The notes beneath the pieces are model-generated. The model was not told the origin of the DNA. It saw nothing but the letters and a program-made list of their open reading frames with translations, and ran no database searches. 12,616 nucleotides of DNA from assembly GCA_016840645.1 (NCBI GenBank), contig JAEORY010000068.1, forward strand, positions 1-12,616. The letters run 5' to 3'. The position numbers were made by a program, and so were the translations under genes. Of this stretch, positions 1-6,865 are shown in pieces. Numbering within the stretch: position 1 is the stretch's first letter; each line of letters begins with the position of its first letter. This DNA is from Candidatus Borrarchaeota archaeon (GTDB lineage Archaea; Asgardarchaeota; Sifarchaeia; Borrarchaeales; Borrarchaeaceae).

Positions 1-960
1 TATTAGGTCTTCGGTGAACCATATTCTAAATCCTCTTCGCCCGTCTGTTGCAATTGCATAATCGTTTTCAGAGAATCCCTTCTTGCCGGCAAGTTCGTGG
101 ATAGTTGCAGTAATTGGGAAGATTTCGGGTGTATCAGAGTTACCATGGTCAGTAGTCAAGATAAACAGAGTGTTGTCTCCCATCGAGAACAATAACTTAC
201 GTACCATTTCAACTGCATTGCGTAACACTTCTGCAGCTGTTAATGATTTTGTCCCATCAGTATGGATTGCCTTGTCTGGGCCACCGATTGTCCCAGTGAT
301 AACGCTTGGATTATATACGTTAATCAATTCTGCAACCTTTTTAGTGAGTACATCATCCATTTCACCGAATTTATCTACCCCTACATGTTCGCCTCCGAAG
401 ATACGCTCCCTGATTTTCTTGCGTCTTTCATTTAGTTCGTCAAATGGCTCTCTCTTCCCATTGTGATAGATTCCAGAAGGAATTGCAATCTGGTGGAATG
501 GTGAATTAGATGTAGACAAAGACCCGTTTTCCTTAGTCATTCGCATGTATAACTGAAGGGTACGTTGACCTCCCTCATCGCCAGGATCTACGGTTTCTTT
601 TGAAATCCCTCCTTCTGAAATTCCGCATCCCTTATTTCCGAATCCGAGCAAAGTGTGGCCTGCGTCCTTTAAATCATCAAAAACTGATCTATATTTCTTA
701 AAAATGTCTAAAGGAGGGTTAATCACCTTCATTTGTTCGATATCGACAAATCTGTTGCCTACTAAATTCGTTTCAAACGGTGACAACCTATAACTAAAGG
801 CAACGTGACCTGGTCTTGAAACTGAAAAAATATCTACAAGTGTGGGGACTTTAAACGCATTATCATCAATATAGTTAATAAACCCCCTATTAAGAGAACT
901 AATTGCGGTTTCCCAGCAGTTAGTAGCTAATCCATCAATGATTACGTAGCACAGTTTCAT
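1..960 (-). CDS. Alkaline-phosphatase-superfamily metalloenzyme (phosphodiesterase/phosphoglycerate-mutase-like), 3' end outside window
   Basis: An uninterrupted reading frame of 320 codons runs from ATG at 960 to the left edge, so the C-terminus is missing. The N-terminus MKLCYVIIDGLA is the first beta strand of the AlkP fold, with Asp9 as the first metal ligand. The stretch VSRPGH (Ser48) sits where the family has its nucleophile. TTDHGNSDTPE (Asp271, His272) is the classic late metal-binding motif. Members hydrolyse or transfer phosphate or sulfate esters, or act as cofactor-independent phosphoglycerate mutase; the substrate cannot be told here. A GGTGA Shine-Dalgarno at 966-970 lies 5 nt before the ATG and fixes the start. 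It follows the UPF0210 gene on the same strand after 85 nt. An AT-rich TTTTTATATT at about 971-980 could be part of a promoter but is very close to the start. No signal peptide is visible, so it is probably cytoplasmic. Confidence 0.8.
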   Translation of the reverse strand, partial: MKLCYVIIDGLATNCWETAISSLNRGFINYIDDNAFKVPTLVDIFSVSRPGHVAFSYRLSPFETNLVGNRFVDIEQMKVINPPLDIFKKYRSVFDDLKDAGHTLLGFGNKGCGISEGGISKETVDPGDEGGQRTLQLYMRMTKENGSLSTSNSPFHQIAIPSGIYHNGKREPFDELNERRKKIRERIFGGEHVGVDKFGEMDDVLTKKVAELINVYNPSVITGTIGGPDKAIHTDGTKSLTAAEVLRNAVEMVRKLLFSMGDNTLFILTTDHGNSDTPEIFPITATIHELAGKKGFSENDYAIATDGRRGFRIWFTEDLI

Positions 961-1032
961 CGCATTCACCAATATAAAAACAGCCTTGCTAAGTATTTAT
1001 CCCTTTTGTCGATTACATAGAGGAAGATTAAG

Positions 1033-1051
1033 GGATAATATTCTCTTATCC
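1033..1051 (-). other. Inverted repeat at the end of the UPF0210 gene
   Basis: GGATAA at 1033-1038 pairs perfectly with TTATCC at 1046-1051 around a 7-nt loop and overlaps the stop codon of the UPF0210 gene. It could be a weak 3'-end hairpin. The stem is short and AT-rich, so this is tentative. Confidence 0.2.
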
Positions 1052-2431
1052 GCGTAAACTGTGAAATGGGGCTGGTGTTCGTCCTCCTCTTTTAATAAGG
1101 ATATCTGATCGATAAGGTTTTGTATTAAGAACTGGAGCTTTCCCCATCAAACCACCAAACTCTATCATTTCGCCACCAAAACTTTTAGGTACTGGAATAA
1201 TTCTTACCCCTGCAGGTTTGTCATTTGCGATAGCTATCGCTATTTGATCTGCAATTATTGCCGAAATTGTTTCCTTACTTGTATCACCTGGAATCAGAAC
1301 CATATCAATCCCTAGCGCACATACAGAACTCATGGCATGAAGCGTTGTTATATCAATTGCACCTCTTTTAGCAGCTTCACACATCCCTGCGTCTTCCATA
1401 ACAGGAATAAACACACCAGATAGTCCACCTACGTAACTAGAGGCCATCGCTCCACCTTTCTTTAAAGCATCAGCAAGAATAGCTAGAGCAGCAATGCTTC
1501 CGTGAGCACCACATTCTTCTAATCCCATCGCCTGAATGATCTCAGCAACTGAGCCACCATTTGGATCTGGAGCAAGAGAAATATCAACAGCCCCGAATTC
1601 AATTCCTAGTGCTTTAGCAATTTGTCTGCCAATTAATTCGCCCACTCTTGTCACCTTAAATGTTGCTGCTTTGATTTCGTCAGCTAATTTTCCAATATCA
1701 GCTTCTTCGCCGATCTCTTGTATTGCTGCTTTGAGGACACCTGGTCCACTTATACCAATAACTACTGTAGCATCAGGACCACCTGGACTTGCAAATGCTC
1801 CAGGCATAAAAGGAGTGTCTTCCATAGCGTTTGCAAAGACTGTAAACTTTGCGCAGCCAATTCCATTAGGTGTTTCCTGAGCAACTTTGAGAACAATTTC
1901 ACCCATTTTAGCAATTGCATCAAAATTTATACCAGCATTAGTTGTTGCCACGTTTACAAAACCGCAAACCGTATCAGTTTTACTCATCACTTCTGGCAGA
2001 GACTCAATAAGTATAGTATCTGCCTTCGTGAAACCTCTGTGAACAAAAGTAGAATAGCCTCCTACATAATCAACACCAGATTCCTTTGCAATTCTATCTA
2101 ATGAGGATGCTATCTTAAAGGCAACACTAATACCCTCATTTATTTCTAAATCTTCAACCATCGGTCCTAATAACTGTGCGATAGGTGTAATAGCTAACCT
2201 CTTATTAACGATAGGAACCCCAAACCGTTCTTCAATTTGAGTAATTTCATCAATGAAGCGTTTTATGAAAGGGGGCATATTCGTTTCCATAAGTGATATG
2301 GTAACATCAGGATCATCGCGAGCATATTTTTGGATGTTCATTGCTAAAGTGGTTGCACGTATGTTCAAGTTTTCAAGCCAAAACATACGAACGGTATCTA
2401 AAATTTCACTTGGAGATAAAAGTAATGGCAT
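1046..2431 (-). CDS. UPF0210 (DUF711/PFL family) protein
   Basis: A 461-residue protein matching the whole length of the UPF0210/DUF711 family (usually about 450 residues). Family hallmarks are clear: the N-terminal segment SPSEILDTVRMF, GGYSTFVHRGFTKAD near residue 125-140, and FANAMEDTPFMPGAF near 200-213, followed by GGSVAEIIQAMGLEECGAHGS and GGLSGVFIPVMEDAGM. Structural work has linked the fold to the pyruvate-formate-lyase/glycyl-radical barrel, but no reaction is established and no glycyl-radical loop is visible. It is paired with an ACT-domain gene, as in many bacteria and archaea, suggesting an amino-acid-sensing regulator for this protein. ATG at 2431 is preferred over an in-frame GTG at 2443, because the AGGAAG Shine-Dalgarno (2443-2448) overlaps the GTG and lies 11 nt upstream of the ATG. 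The gene follows the ACT stop by 15 nt, so they form an operon. Confidence 0.9.
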   Translation of the reverse strand: MPLLLSPSEILDTVRMFWLENLNIRATTLAMNIQKYARDDPDVTISLMETNMPPFIKRFIDEITQIEERFGVPIVNKRLAITPIAQLLGPMVEDLEINEGISVAFKIASSLDRIAKESGVDYVGGYSTFVHRGFTKADTILIESLPEVMSKTDTVCGFVNVATTNAGINFDAIAKMGEIVLKVAQETPNGIGCAKFTVFANAMEDTPFMPGAFASPGGPDATVVIGISGPGVLKAAIQEIGEEADIGKLADEIKAATFKVTRVGELIGRQIAKALGIEFGAVDISLAPDPNGGSVAEIIQAMGLEECGAHGSIAALAILADALKKGGAMASSYVGGLSGVFIPVMEDAGMCEAAKRGAIDITTLHAMSSVCALGIDMVLIPGDTSKETISAIIADQIAIAIANDKPAGVRIIPVPKSFGGEMIEFGGLMGKAPVLNTKPYRSDILIKRGGRTPAPFHSLRG

Positions 2432-2446
2432 ATCTTTATACACTTC

Positions 2447-2767
2447 CTAAACGCGATTCATAAAATTGAAAACCTCTTCGTGAAGAGTAAAAATATGAAC
2501 TCCTAATTCTTCACCTTTTTCTTTTAGTCTTTCTTTCAGTGCTTTTAGCGGCACAGTAGAATTGGACATATCGCCTAGCAAGATCATGCTGAAAAGATTT
2601 CTGTTCTTATAGTGTAAAATTGTACTGCTCATATCCTCAATATTAACCTCACATTCTGCTAGTACTTGGGATACACCAGCCACGATACCCGTTCGGTCAC
2701 CGCCAATAACGGTAATAACAACTTTGTCTATTTCTTCTGAAGTATCATTATTTAGAGTTGTACTCAT
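2447..2767 (-). CDS. ACT-domain protein (UPF0237 family)
   Basis: 106 residues. After about 14 variable residues the ACT fold begins: VVITVIGGDRTGIVAGVSQ, with the Gly/Asp-rich turn between strand 1 and helix 1 that typically binds an amino acid, then VNIEDMSSTIL and FSMILLGDMS for strands 2 and 3, and a helix KALKERLKEKGEELG. A final strand IFTLHEEVFNF completes the domain. The usual UPF0237 protein is about 90 residues, so this one has a short N-terminal extension. The role is probably ligand-dependent regulation of the UPF0210 protein encoded immediately downstream; this is inferred from the conserved pairing. The start ATG at 2767 is preceded by a very strong Shine-Dalgarno (AGGAGGAAG). 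The nearest good TATA box is about 260 nt upstream, leaving a long leader. Confidence 0.9.
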   Translation of the reverse strand: MSTTLNNDTSEEIDKVVITVIGGDRTGIVAGVSQVLAECEVNIEDMSSTILHYKNRNLFSMILLGDMSNSTVPLKALKERLKEKGEELGVHIFTLHEEVFNFMNRV

Positions 2768-2930
2768 ATTTTCTTCCTCCTGTTCTTGTTCTTTTAGTTC
2801 CTTTGTGTTTAGCTATAAAAAGAAGTACTACTGGGTCCTTATGCTCTATTTCAAAAGCACCACAGCACGGGATGCTAAATGAATCGGTATTCACATGTTT
2901 CTTTGGTGCATACGAAAAATAGTCTCTCAC
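2748..2930 (-). CDS. Possible small or decayed ORF ahead of the ACT gene
   Basis: From a GTG at 2930 a 60-codon frame runs into the ACT gene and overlaps its start by 20 nt, an arrangement seen in translationally coupled genes. The frame is open much further: there are no stops from 3101, just after the PAS stop codon, giving 117 stop-free codons, but there is no ATG or TTG in the added part. The product is basic at its C-terminus (GTKRTRTGGRK) and has a Cys-Cys pair (SIPCCGAF). I recognise no family. The GGAG before the GTG is only 1 nt away, so initiation is doubtful. It may be a real small protein, an upstream regulatory ORF in the ACT leader, or the tail of a gene that lost its start. Confidence 0.3.
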   Translation of the reverse strand: MRDYFSYAPKKHVNTDSFSIPCCGAFEIEHKDPVVLLFIAKHKGTKRTRTGGRKYEYNSK

Positions 2931-3028
2931 TCCACAGTTTGCTATGGAGTTCCTGTCTTTATCTAAATTCCTTGGTAGGGCATCCCAACCTCTCCAAAAA
3001 TGAATTGAGATGTGTGTACGAAATAAGC

Positions 3029-3036
3029 TATATAAA
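3029..3036 (-). promoter_or_regulatory. TATA box candidate for the ACT-UPF0210 operon
   Basis: TTTATATA preceded by an A-rich BRE-like AAGA is a perfect archaeal box A on the minus strand. Initiation would be near 3005, about 240 nt before the ACT start, so the transcript would carry a long leader including the possible small ORF. The position is inferred from consensus only. Confidence 0.4.
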
Positions 3037-3101
3037 TCTTGCTCTTTTATGAATTCTGGATTAACTCTGACTAAAAACGCTATAACAAGATTAATAGCAT
3101 C

Positions 3102-3506
3102 TTAATCAAGTAATCTTTGCTCACCACTGAGTTTTTGTATTTCTGTTATATTTTGTGATGCTTCGAGACAACCGAGGTATTTTCCACTAGAGTCCCTTAA
3201 CGCGTAATATTCTATCATAATTTTTTGTTTCTCAACATTTGGTTCAATCGTGAGATCGATCCAGAAACGCGCTTTGTCCCTTTTTCCTTCTTTCATTTCA
3301 CTTAAAATTCTTTCTACTTTATCAAGACTCTTTTTTGGATGACAATCACGAACATTTCTTCCAACAACGCCTTTGGGTCTCTTAAAAATTCGAGTTTCGT
3401 ATTTATTCCATGCCAAAACCTCATCGTTCTCATCAAGAACTGAAAATTCAATAGGTATTGTTTCAAGAAGGGCTTCTAATACCTTTTCAGGCAATTTTCC
3501 AATCAT
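3102..3506 (-). CDS. Stand-alone PAS-domain protein (PAS_10 type, as at the C-terminus of DUF438 proteins)
   Basis: 134 residues making one PAS domain and nothing else. The sequence follows the PAS module found after the DUF438/hemerythrin-like region of larger proteins: ALLETIPIEFSVLDENDEVLAWNKYETRIF, then GRNVRDCHPKKSLDKVERIL with the conserved Cys-His-Pro, then RFWIDLTIEP, YYALRDSSGKYLGCLEASQNITEIQKLSGEQRLLD. Ending at RLLD is normal for this family, so the gene is not truncated at its C-terminus, although the usual N-terminal DUF438 part is absent. A single PAS domain probably senses a small ligand or redox state, or mediates protein contacts; the CHP motif is a candidate cofactor or metal site. 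No output domain is encoded. A GGAGG Shine-Dalgarno at 3517-3521, 10 nt from the ATG, supports the start. It has its own promoter. Confidence 0.85.
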   Translation of the reverse strand: MIGKLPEKVLEALLETIPIEFSVLDENDEVLAWNKYETRIFKRPKGVVGRNVRDCHPKKSLDKVERILSEMKEGKRDKARFWIDLTIEPNVEKQKIMIEYYALRDSSGKYLGCLEASQNITEIQKLSGEQRLLD

Positions 3507-3536
3507 TTTTATCTAACCTCCGCAAGAAGACTCCAT

Positions 3537-3552
3537 CCGCCCGCCAGGGTGG
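3537..3552 (-). other. GC-rich hairpin in the PAS gene leader
   Basis: CCGCCC at 3537-3542 and GGGTGG at 3547-3552 form a 6-bp stem (one G-T wobble) around a 4-nt loop, in an otherwise AT-rich spacer and 15 nt upstream of the Shine-Dalgarno of the PAS gene. In the transcript it would be a stable stem-loop in the 5' leader. It may be regulatory or a repeat relic. Confidence 0.35.
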
Positions 3553-3602
3553 GGTAATTGACCAGTCCTTCCACATTTTGTAAATCAGGATATATGATTC
3601 GG

Positions 3603-3616
3603 TCATATATATATGA
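3603..3616 (-). promoter_or_regulatory. TATA-rich palindrome, promoter candidate for the PAS gene
   Basis: TCATATATATATGA is a perfect 14-bp palindrome containing a box A-like core, about 100 nt upstream of the PAS start. A second ATATAT lies at about 3590. Because it is symmetric it does not fix direction, but only the PAS gene lies correctly downstream. The rest of the 3507-3669 spacer holds the leader hairpin and the end of the upstream operon; no RNA gene is seen. Confidence 0.4.
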
Positions 3617-3669
3617 ATTCTTTGATATTAATAATGGAGCAAAGATGAAAATCTGTTAACCATGTTTTG

Positions 3670-4512
3670 CTAACTGATGAAATCTGCTAATTGAAAGAGA
3701 AGATCCCTCGCATCACTTGGTTTCAATTTTTCGAGTTTTTCTTTGGCCTCACGGATATATGATGCGAAAATCCATTGAAGATACTGTTTTTTTTCTAAAT
3801 TAGTATCTAAGAGGGTTAAGAGTTCCGTTGAACTTTTCTCCCAGTCTGAGATATCATCTCGAATTTGATATGCAATGCCTAGTAGTCTAGCATAGTCGGA
3901 TAGCACCTGGATTTCATCCTCCGTTGCACCACTAATGATAGCGCCAATTTTTGCTGAAGCCTCAAAAAGTGCAGCGGTTTTTTTGGATATAATGTCAAAA
4001 TACTCATCTTCTTTTAACATCTGTTTGTTTTTGTAAGCCCTCAATTCTTTGAGTTCTCCTTCACACAACCTAGAAGTCGCTAGTGCCAGTGTCCTTGTAA
4101 CTCTTGGATTCGAATAGTGAGCAGTTATATCAAGAACCATCGAGAGAATGAAATCTGCACTCAAAAGAGCCATCTCATGTCCATATAAAGCATGAAATGC
4201 CGCATTTTCTCTTCTTAAAGAATCCCTGTCAATTATATCGTCATGTATAAGTGATTCTAAGTGGATAAGTTCCACTGCAACAGCCGCTGGAAATGGATCC
4301 ACTCCTTGTCCATTCATACATTCAAACGAGAGAACCAACAAAATAGGTCGTAAACGCTTCCCTCCTTTTATCGCGTTTGTGAGACACTTGTAACATATGG
4401 AGTCCTTACGCTTATTTAACTCACCTAATATGGCATTATCAACTTTGATACGATAATCATTAATCCTTGCTGGAAGAATATCTGAAGTGACGTTTTCTAC
4501 AAATTCATCCAT
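3670..4512 (-). CDS. Short-chain-length-type polyprenyl diphosphate synthase (trans-isoprenyl diphosphate synthase)
   Basis: 280 residues of the all-helical IPP synthase fold, which condenses isopentenyl diphosphate with an allylic diphosphate using Mg. Seen directly: GGKRLRP (50-56, diphosphate binding), the first aspartate-rich motif LIHDDIIDRDSLRR with DDIID at 91-95, KKTAALFEASAKIGA (177-191), and the second aspartate-rich motif YQIRDDISD (Asp219, Asp220, Asp223). The usual stretch after the second motif (GK...D...GK.T) is missing and the protein is shorter than the typical 300-350 residues, so it is a compact variant; whether this alters activity is unknown. Chain length cannot be set, because residue -5 from DDxxD is Glu rather than the aromatic or small residue usually diagnostic. 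Last gene of the four-gene operon, 48 nt after the radical SAM gene, with a GGTGAG ribosome site. It probably supplies the prenyl donor for the UbiA enzyme. Confidence 0.88.
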   Translation of the reverse strand: MDEFVENVTSDILPARINDYRIKVDNAILGELNKRKDSICYKCLTNAIKGGKRLRPILLVLSFECMNGQGVDPFPAAVAVELIHLESLIHDDIIDRDSLRRENAAFHALYGHEMALLSADFILSMVLDITAHYSNPRVTRTLALATSRLCEGELKELRAYKNKQMLKEDEYFDIISKKTAALFEASAKIGAIISGATEDEIQVLSDYARLLGIAYQIRDDISDWEKSSTELLTLLDTNLEKKQYLQWIFASYIREAKEKLEKLKPSDARDLLFQLADFIS

Positions 4513-4560
4513 TTATCTCACCATTGAGTTTAACCGAAATAATTATTTTAATAGATAAAC

Positions 4561-5838
4561 TTAATGAGTTTTTGTGGGAACTACATTTAATTTTTCGTCC
4601 TCATTGGACGCGTGGATAAAGCAAGAGGGATCTTCAGCCAAATAATCTCCTGTAGTTGTCCAAGCCCGTCCTCTGCAGCCTCCACACAATTTCCTATACT
4701 GACAATCACTACAACGTCCTTTAAGACGTTTTTCACGTTCTCTTAGGTCCTTGAGAACTGGAGAAGTTGTCCAGATAGTCGAGAAGGGTGTCTGGCGCAC
4801 GTTGCCACAACTTACCTCGACGAATGGACATGGCCAAACCGCACCGTTAGGCTTTATATAGACAAATCCGCGTCCTGCTGAACAACCGTGAAAAACTGTT
4901 TCGGCTAGCCGAAGAAAAGCGCCGTTAGTGATACCATTTTGTTTCAATAGAAAAGGCCAATATTGAGGCCCCGCTACGGGCTCCATAATGGCTTTGGTGG
5001 TACGTTGAGCCTTCGCCATAAAGCGAATCAATCTTTCATTAGCACTTAAATCTAAAGCCACTTCTTGAATACCCCGACCACGTCCTACAGGGACTAATTG
5101 GTACATTAAGAGGATTCCTGTCCCCAATTCGTCAACGAGAGTCATTAACTGCTTCATTTGGCCTATATTGTATTCCATTGCAGTGATATTGATATGCAAG
5201 AGGATGCCTGCCCTTCGTAGAGCACGCATTCCCTGTAACGCTGCTTCAAAGGCGCCTGGCGATCCACGTACGGTGTCGTGAGTTGTTGCATCGAATCCAT
5301 CTAAACTCACAGCGGCAATTACTACGCCATAGCGGCGTAGGCGTTGCGCTACTTTGTCGTCAATAAGGGTGGCATTGGTTGCCATAGTATTGGTGAAACC
5401 TAAAGCTTGAGAATAGGCTAATAATTCGAAGAGATCATGGCGCACTAGTGGTTCGCCACCTGTGAATGCCATCATGCGAAACTCTCTTATATCTGCCAAT
5501 TGATTCAAGAGACGCTTAGCCTCATTGGTAGTTAACTCATCGACTGCAGGCTTTCCACCAGAAGTGTGACAGTGGATGCAGTTCAGATTGCAGGCGGTAG
5601 TCATCTCCCAGACTGGGTGAGATGGGAAGCCAATACACCCCATGCCTCGTGACCCCGCTGCACCGGGGAGGCACTTGAAAGCATAAGTGAGAAGCCATCG
5701 CGGTAATTCTCGCCAACGTGATAATGCACCTACATAGAACAAACTCATCGCTTGTCTAAGAATTAAGCTAGGTGGCCACCAATAAGGGCGCACCTTGCGC
5801 TTAGGTTGTTTTCCCCAATCAGGCAGCCATTTTTTCAT
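4561..5838 (-). CDS. Radical SAM/SPASM enzyme (AhbC/AhbD/NirJ-like)
   Basis: 425 residues. An N-terminal region of about 70 residues, Arg/Trp-rich, precedes the radical SAM core: CNLNCIHC gives the CxxxCxxC cluster ligands (Cys83, Cys87, Cys90), and FTGGEP (125-130) binds SAM. VSLDG near 177-181 and the later strands complete the barrel. A SPASM domain carrying auxiliary Fe-S clusters follows: Cys319, PNGAVWPCPF (Cys337), Cys344-Gly-Asn, then CSDCQYRKLCGGC (Cys376, 379, 385, 388) and Cys406. The overall pattern resembles the haem/haem-d1 synthesis enzymes AhbC, AhbD and NirJ, but SPASM proteins also modify peptides, so the substrate is open. The ATG lies 4 nt after the UbiA stop. By eye this gene is richer in G+C than its neighbours, which hints at a separate origin. 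Its placement between UbiA and the prenyl synthase suggests it modifies the ring or head group that becomes prenylated. Confidence 0.88.
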   Translation of the reverse strand: MKKWLPDWGKQPKRKVRPYWWPPSLILRQAMSLFYVGALSRWRELPRWLLTYAFKCLPGAAGSRGMGCIGFPSHPVWEMTTACNLNCIHCHTSGGKPAVDELTTNEAKRLLNQLADIREFRMMAFTGGEPLVRHDLFELLAYSQALGFTNTMATNATLIDDKVAQRLRRYGVVIAAVSLDGFDATTHDTVRGSPGAFEAALQGMRALRRAGILLHINITAMEYNIGQMKQLMTLVDELGTGILLMYQLVPVGRGRGIQEVALDLSANERLIRFMAKAQRTTKAIMEPVAGPQYWPFLLKQNGITNGAFLRLAETVFHGCSAGRGFVYIKPNGAVWPCPFVEVSCGNVRQTPFSTIWTTSPVLKDLREREKRLKGRCSDCQYRKLCGGCRGRAWTTTGDYLAEDPSCFIHASNEDEKLNVVPTKTH

Positions 5839-5842
5839 GTAA

Positions 5843-6865
5843 TCAACTCACAAAGGCAAGAATGTAGACTGCTGTAGTGCCTAAATTCACCAATAAATTG
5901 GCAGCACAGAGTTTTTCTAGGACAATTCGGTCTTTCCAGTACCCACGCATCATTAGAGCAACTAGAGTTATGGAAAGGATTAAAATGGGAAGATAAAACC
6001 ACAGGGTTTTTATGGGCACACCTTGGTACAGAGACAATAGCATTGCCGACCAACTCCCTAGGCTAGTGAGACCATATATATAAGAAGTGCGTTTTCGTCC
6101 CAGACGTACCACTAGGTTAGTTTTTCCTGCTGTCAAATCGGCAGTATAATCTGGAAATTCGTTAAGTAAGATTACATTGAAGATAGTGAAACCAATAGGA
6201 ACTGAAACCCAATGGATTAGTTGTACTATCTTCCCAATTTGGAGATAATAACTTACTGCAACTGGCAACCAGCCGTAGCAGAAAGCAATCCATAATTCGC
6301 CCCAACCTCGGCTTACCCATCTTAATGGACGTGTAGAATAGAAAAATCCTCCCAATATACCTAGAATTCCAAAAGGGATAGTCCATGGTCCTGTATTGTA
6401 ACCAAATTGGAGAATTAGACCTATTCCGATAGCTAAAATTGCACTGATCAGCGATGCTCGAAGAGCAATATGACGGGGAAGAATGCCACGTTGTAATACT
6501 TGAGAGCCTCCAGCGAATTTACTGGGACTATTACGGGCGGAAAGGGTATCTTCCTCAAAGTCCCAGTATTCTCCTGCGTAATAAGTGGCTAACATGATGA
6601 GTACTACACCTAGAGTTCCCCATGCGAAGATATCCCATCGAAAAACTCCTTCAAGACGCCAAGACATTATTCCCCCTAGAATAAACGGCAACACTCCCAC
6701 GGAATGAAACGGGGGGCGAGAGAGTTCCAGCAAAGCACGTAATTTCTCTCTTATTCTTATCATCCTTTCATACCTGTCAAACACATATTCGTAAAAGTCA
6801 TGCGCTTCTTTGTTTATATAATCTCTTGATCGCAAACAGTAACTTAAACTGAATTTAGAACTCAT
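5843..6865 (-). CDS. UbiA-family membrane prenyltransferase, MenA-like
   Basis: Up to 340 residues, integral membrane, with about eight to nine hydrophobic helices. The two prenyl-diphosphate/Mg motifs are present: YYAGEYWDFEED (about 95-106, variant of NDxxDxxxD) and LNEFPDYTADLTAGKTNLVVRLG (about 234-256, in the place of MenA NNxxDxxxDxxAGKRTLxVRLG). FAGGSQVLQRG (118-127) is also typical of MenA-like members rather than of the lipid enzyme DGGGP synthase. It should transfer a polyprenyl chain to an aromatic acceptor; the acceptor is not known. ATG at 6865 overlaps the ureohydrolase end by 11 nt but lacks a clear Shine-Dalgarno. The in-frame ATG at 6763 (MIRIREKLRALLELSRPP), with AGGT 8 nt upstream, starts where MenA proteins usually start, so the first 34 residues are uncertain. 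Neighbours encode a prenyl synthase and a radical SAM enzyme. Confidence 0.87.
   Translation of the reverse strand: MSSKFSLSYCLRSRDYINKEAHDFYEYVFDRYERMIRIREKLRALLELSRPPFHSVGVLPFILGGIMSWRLEGVFRWDIFAWGTLGVVLIMLATYYAGEYWDFEEDTLSARNSPSKFAGGSQVLQRGILPRHIALRASLISAILAIGIGLILQFGYNTGPWTIPFGILGILGGFFYSTRPLRWVSRGWGELWIAFCYGWLPVAVSYYLQIGKIVQLIHWVSVPIGFTIFNVILLNEFPDYTADLTAGKTNLVVRLGRKRTSYIYGLTSLGSWSAMLLSLYQGVPIKTLWFYLPILILSITLVALMMRGYWKDRIVLEKLCAANLLVNLGTTAVYILAFVS

Noticed and set aside
83..466. 127-codon plus-strand frame
   Set aside because: It is antisense to the AlkP-superfamily gene, which shows clear motifs; the translation has no family features.
1536..2101. Plus-strand frames opposite the UPF0210 gene
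   Set aside because: Antisense shadows of a well conserved coding sequence.
3102..3104. PAS gene truncated by a premature stop
   Set aside because: The protein ends at ...RLLD, the normal end of this PAS type, so the stop looks genuine even though the frame stays open beyond it.
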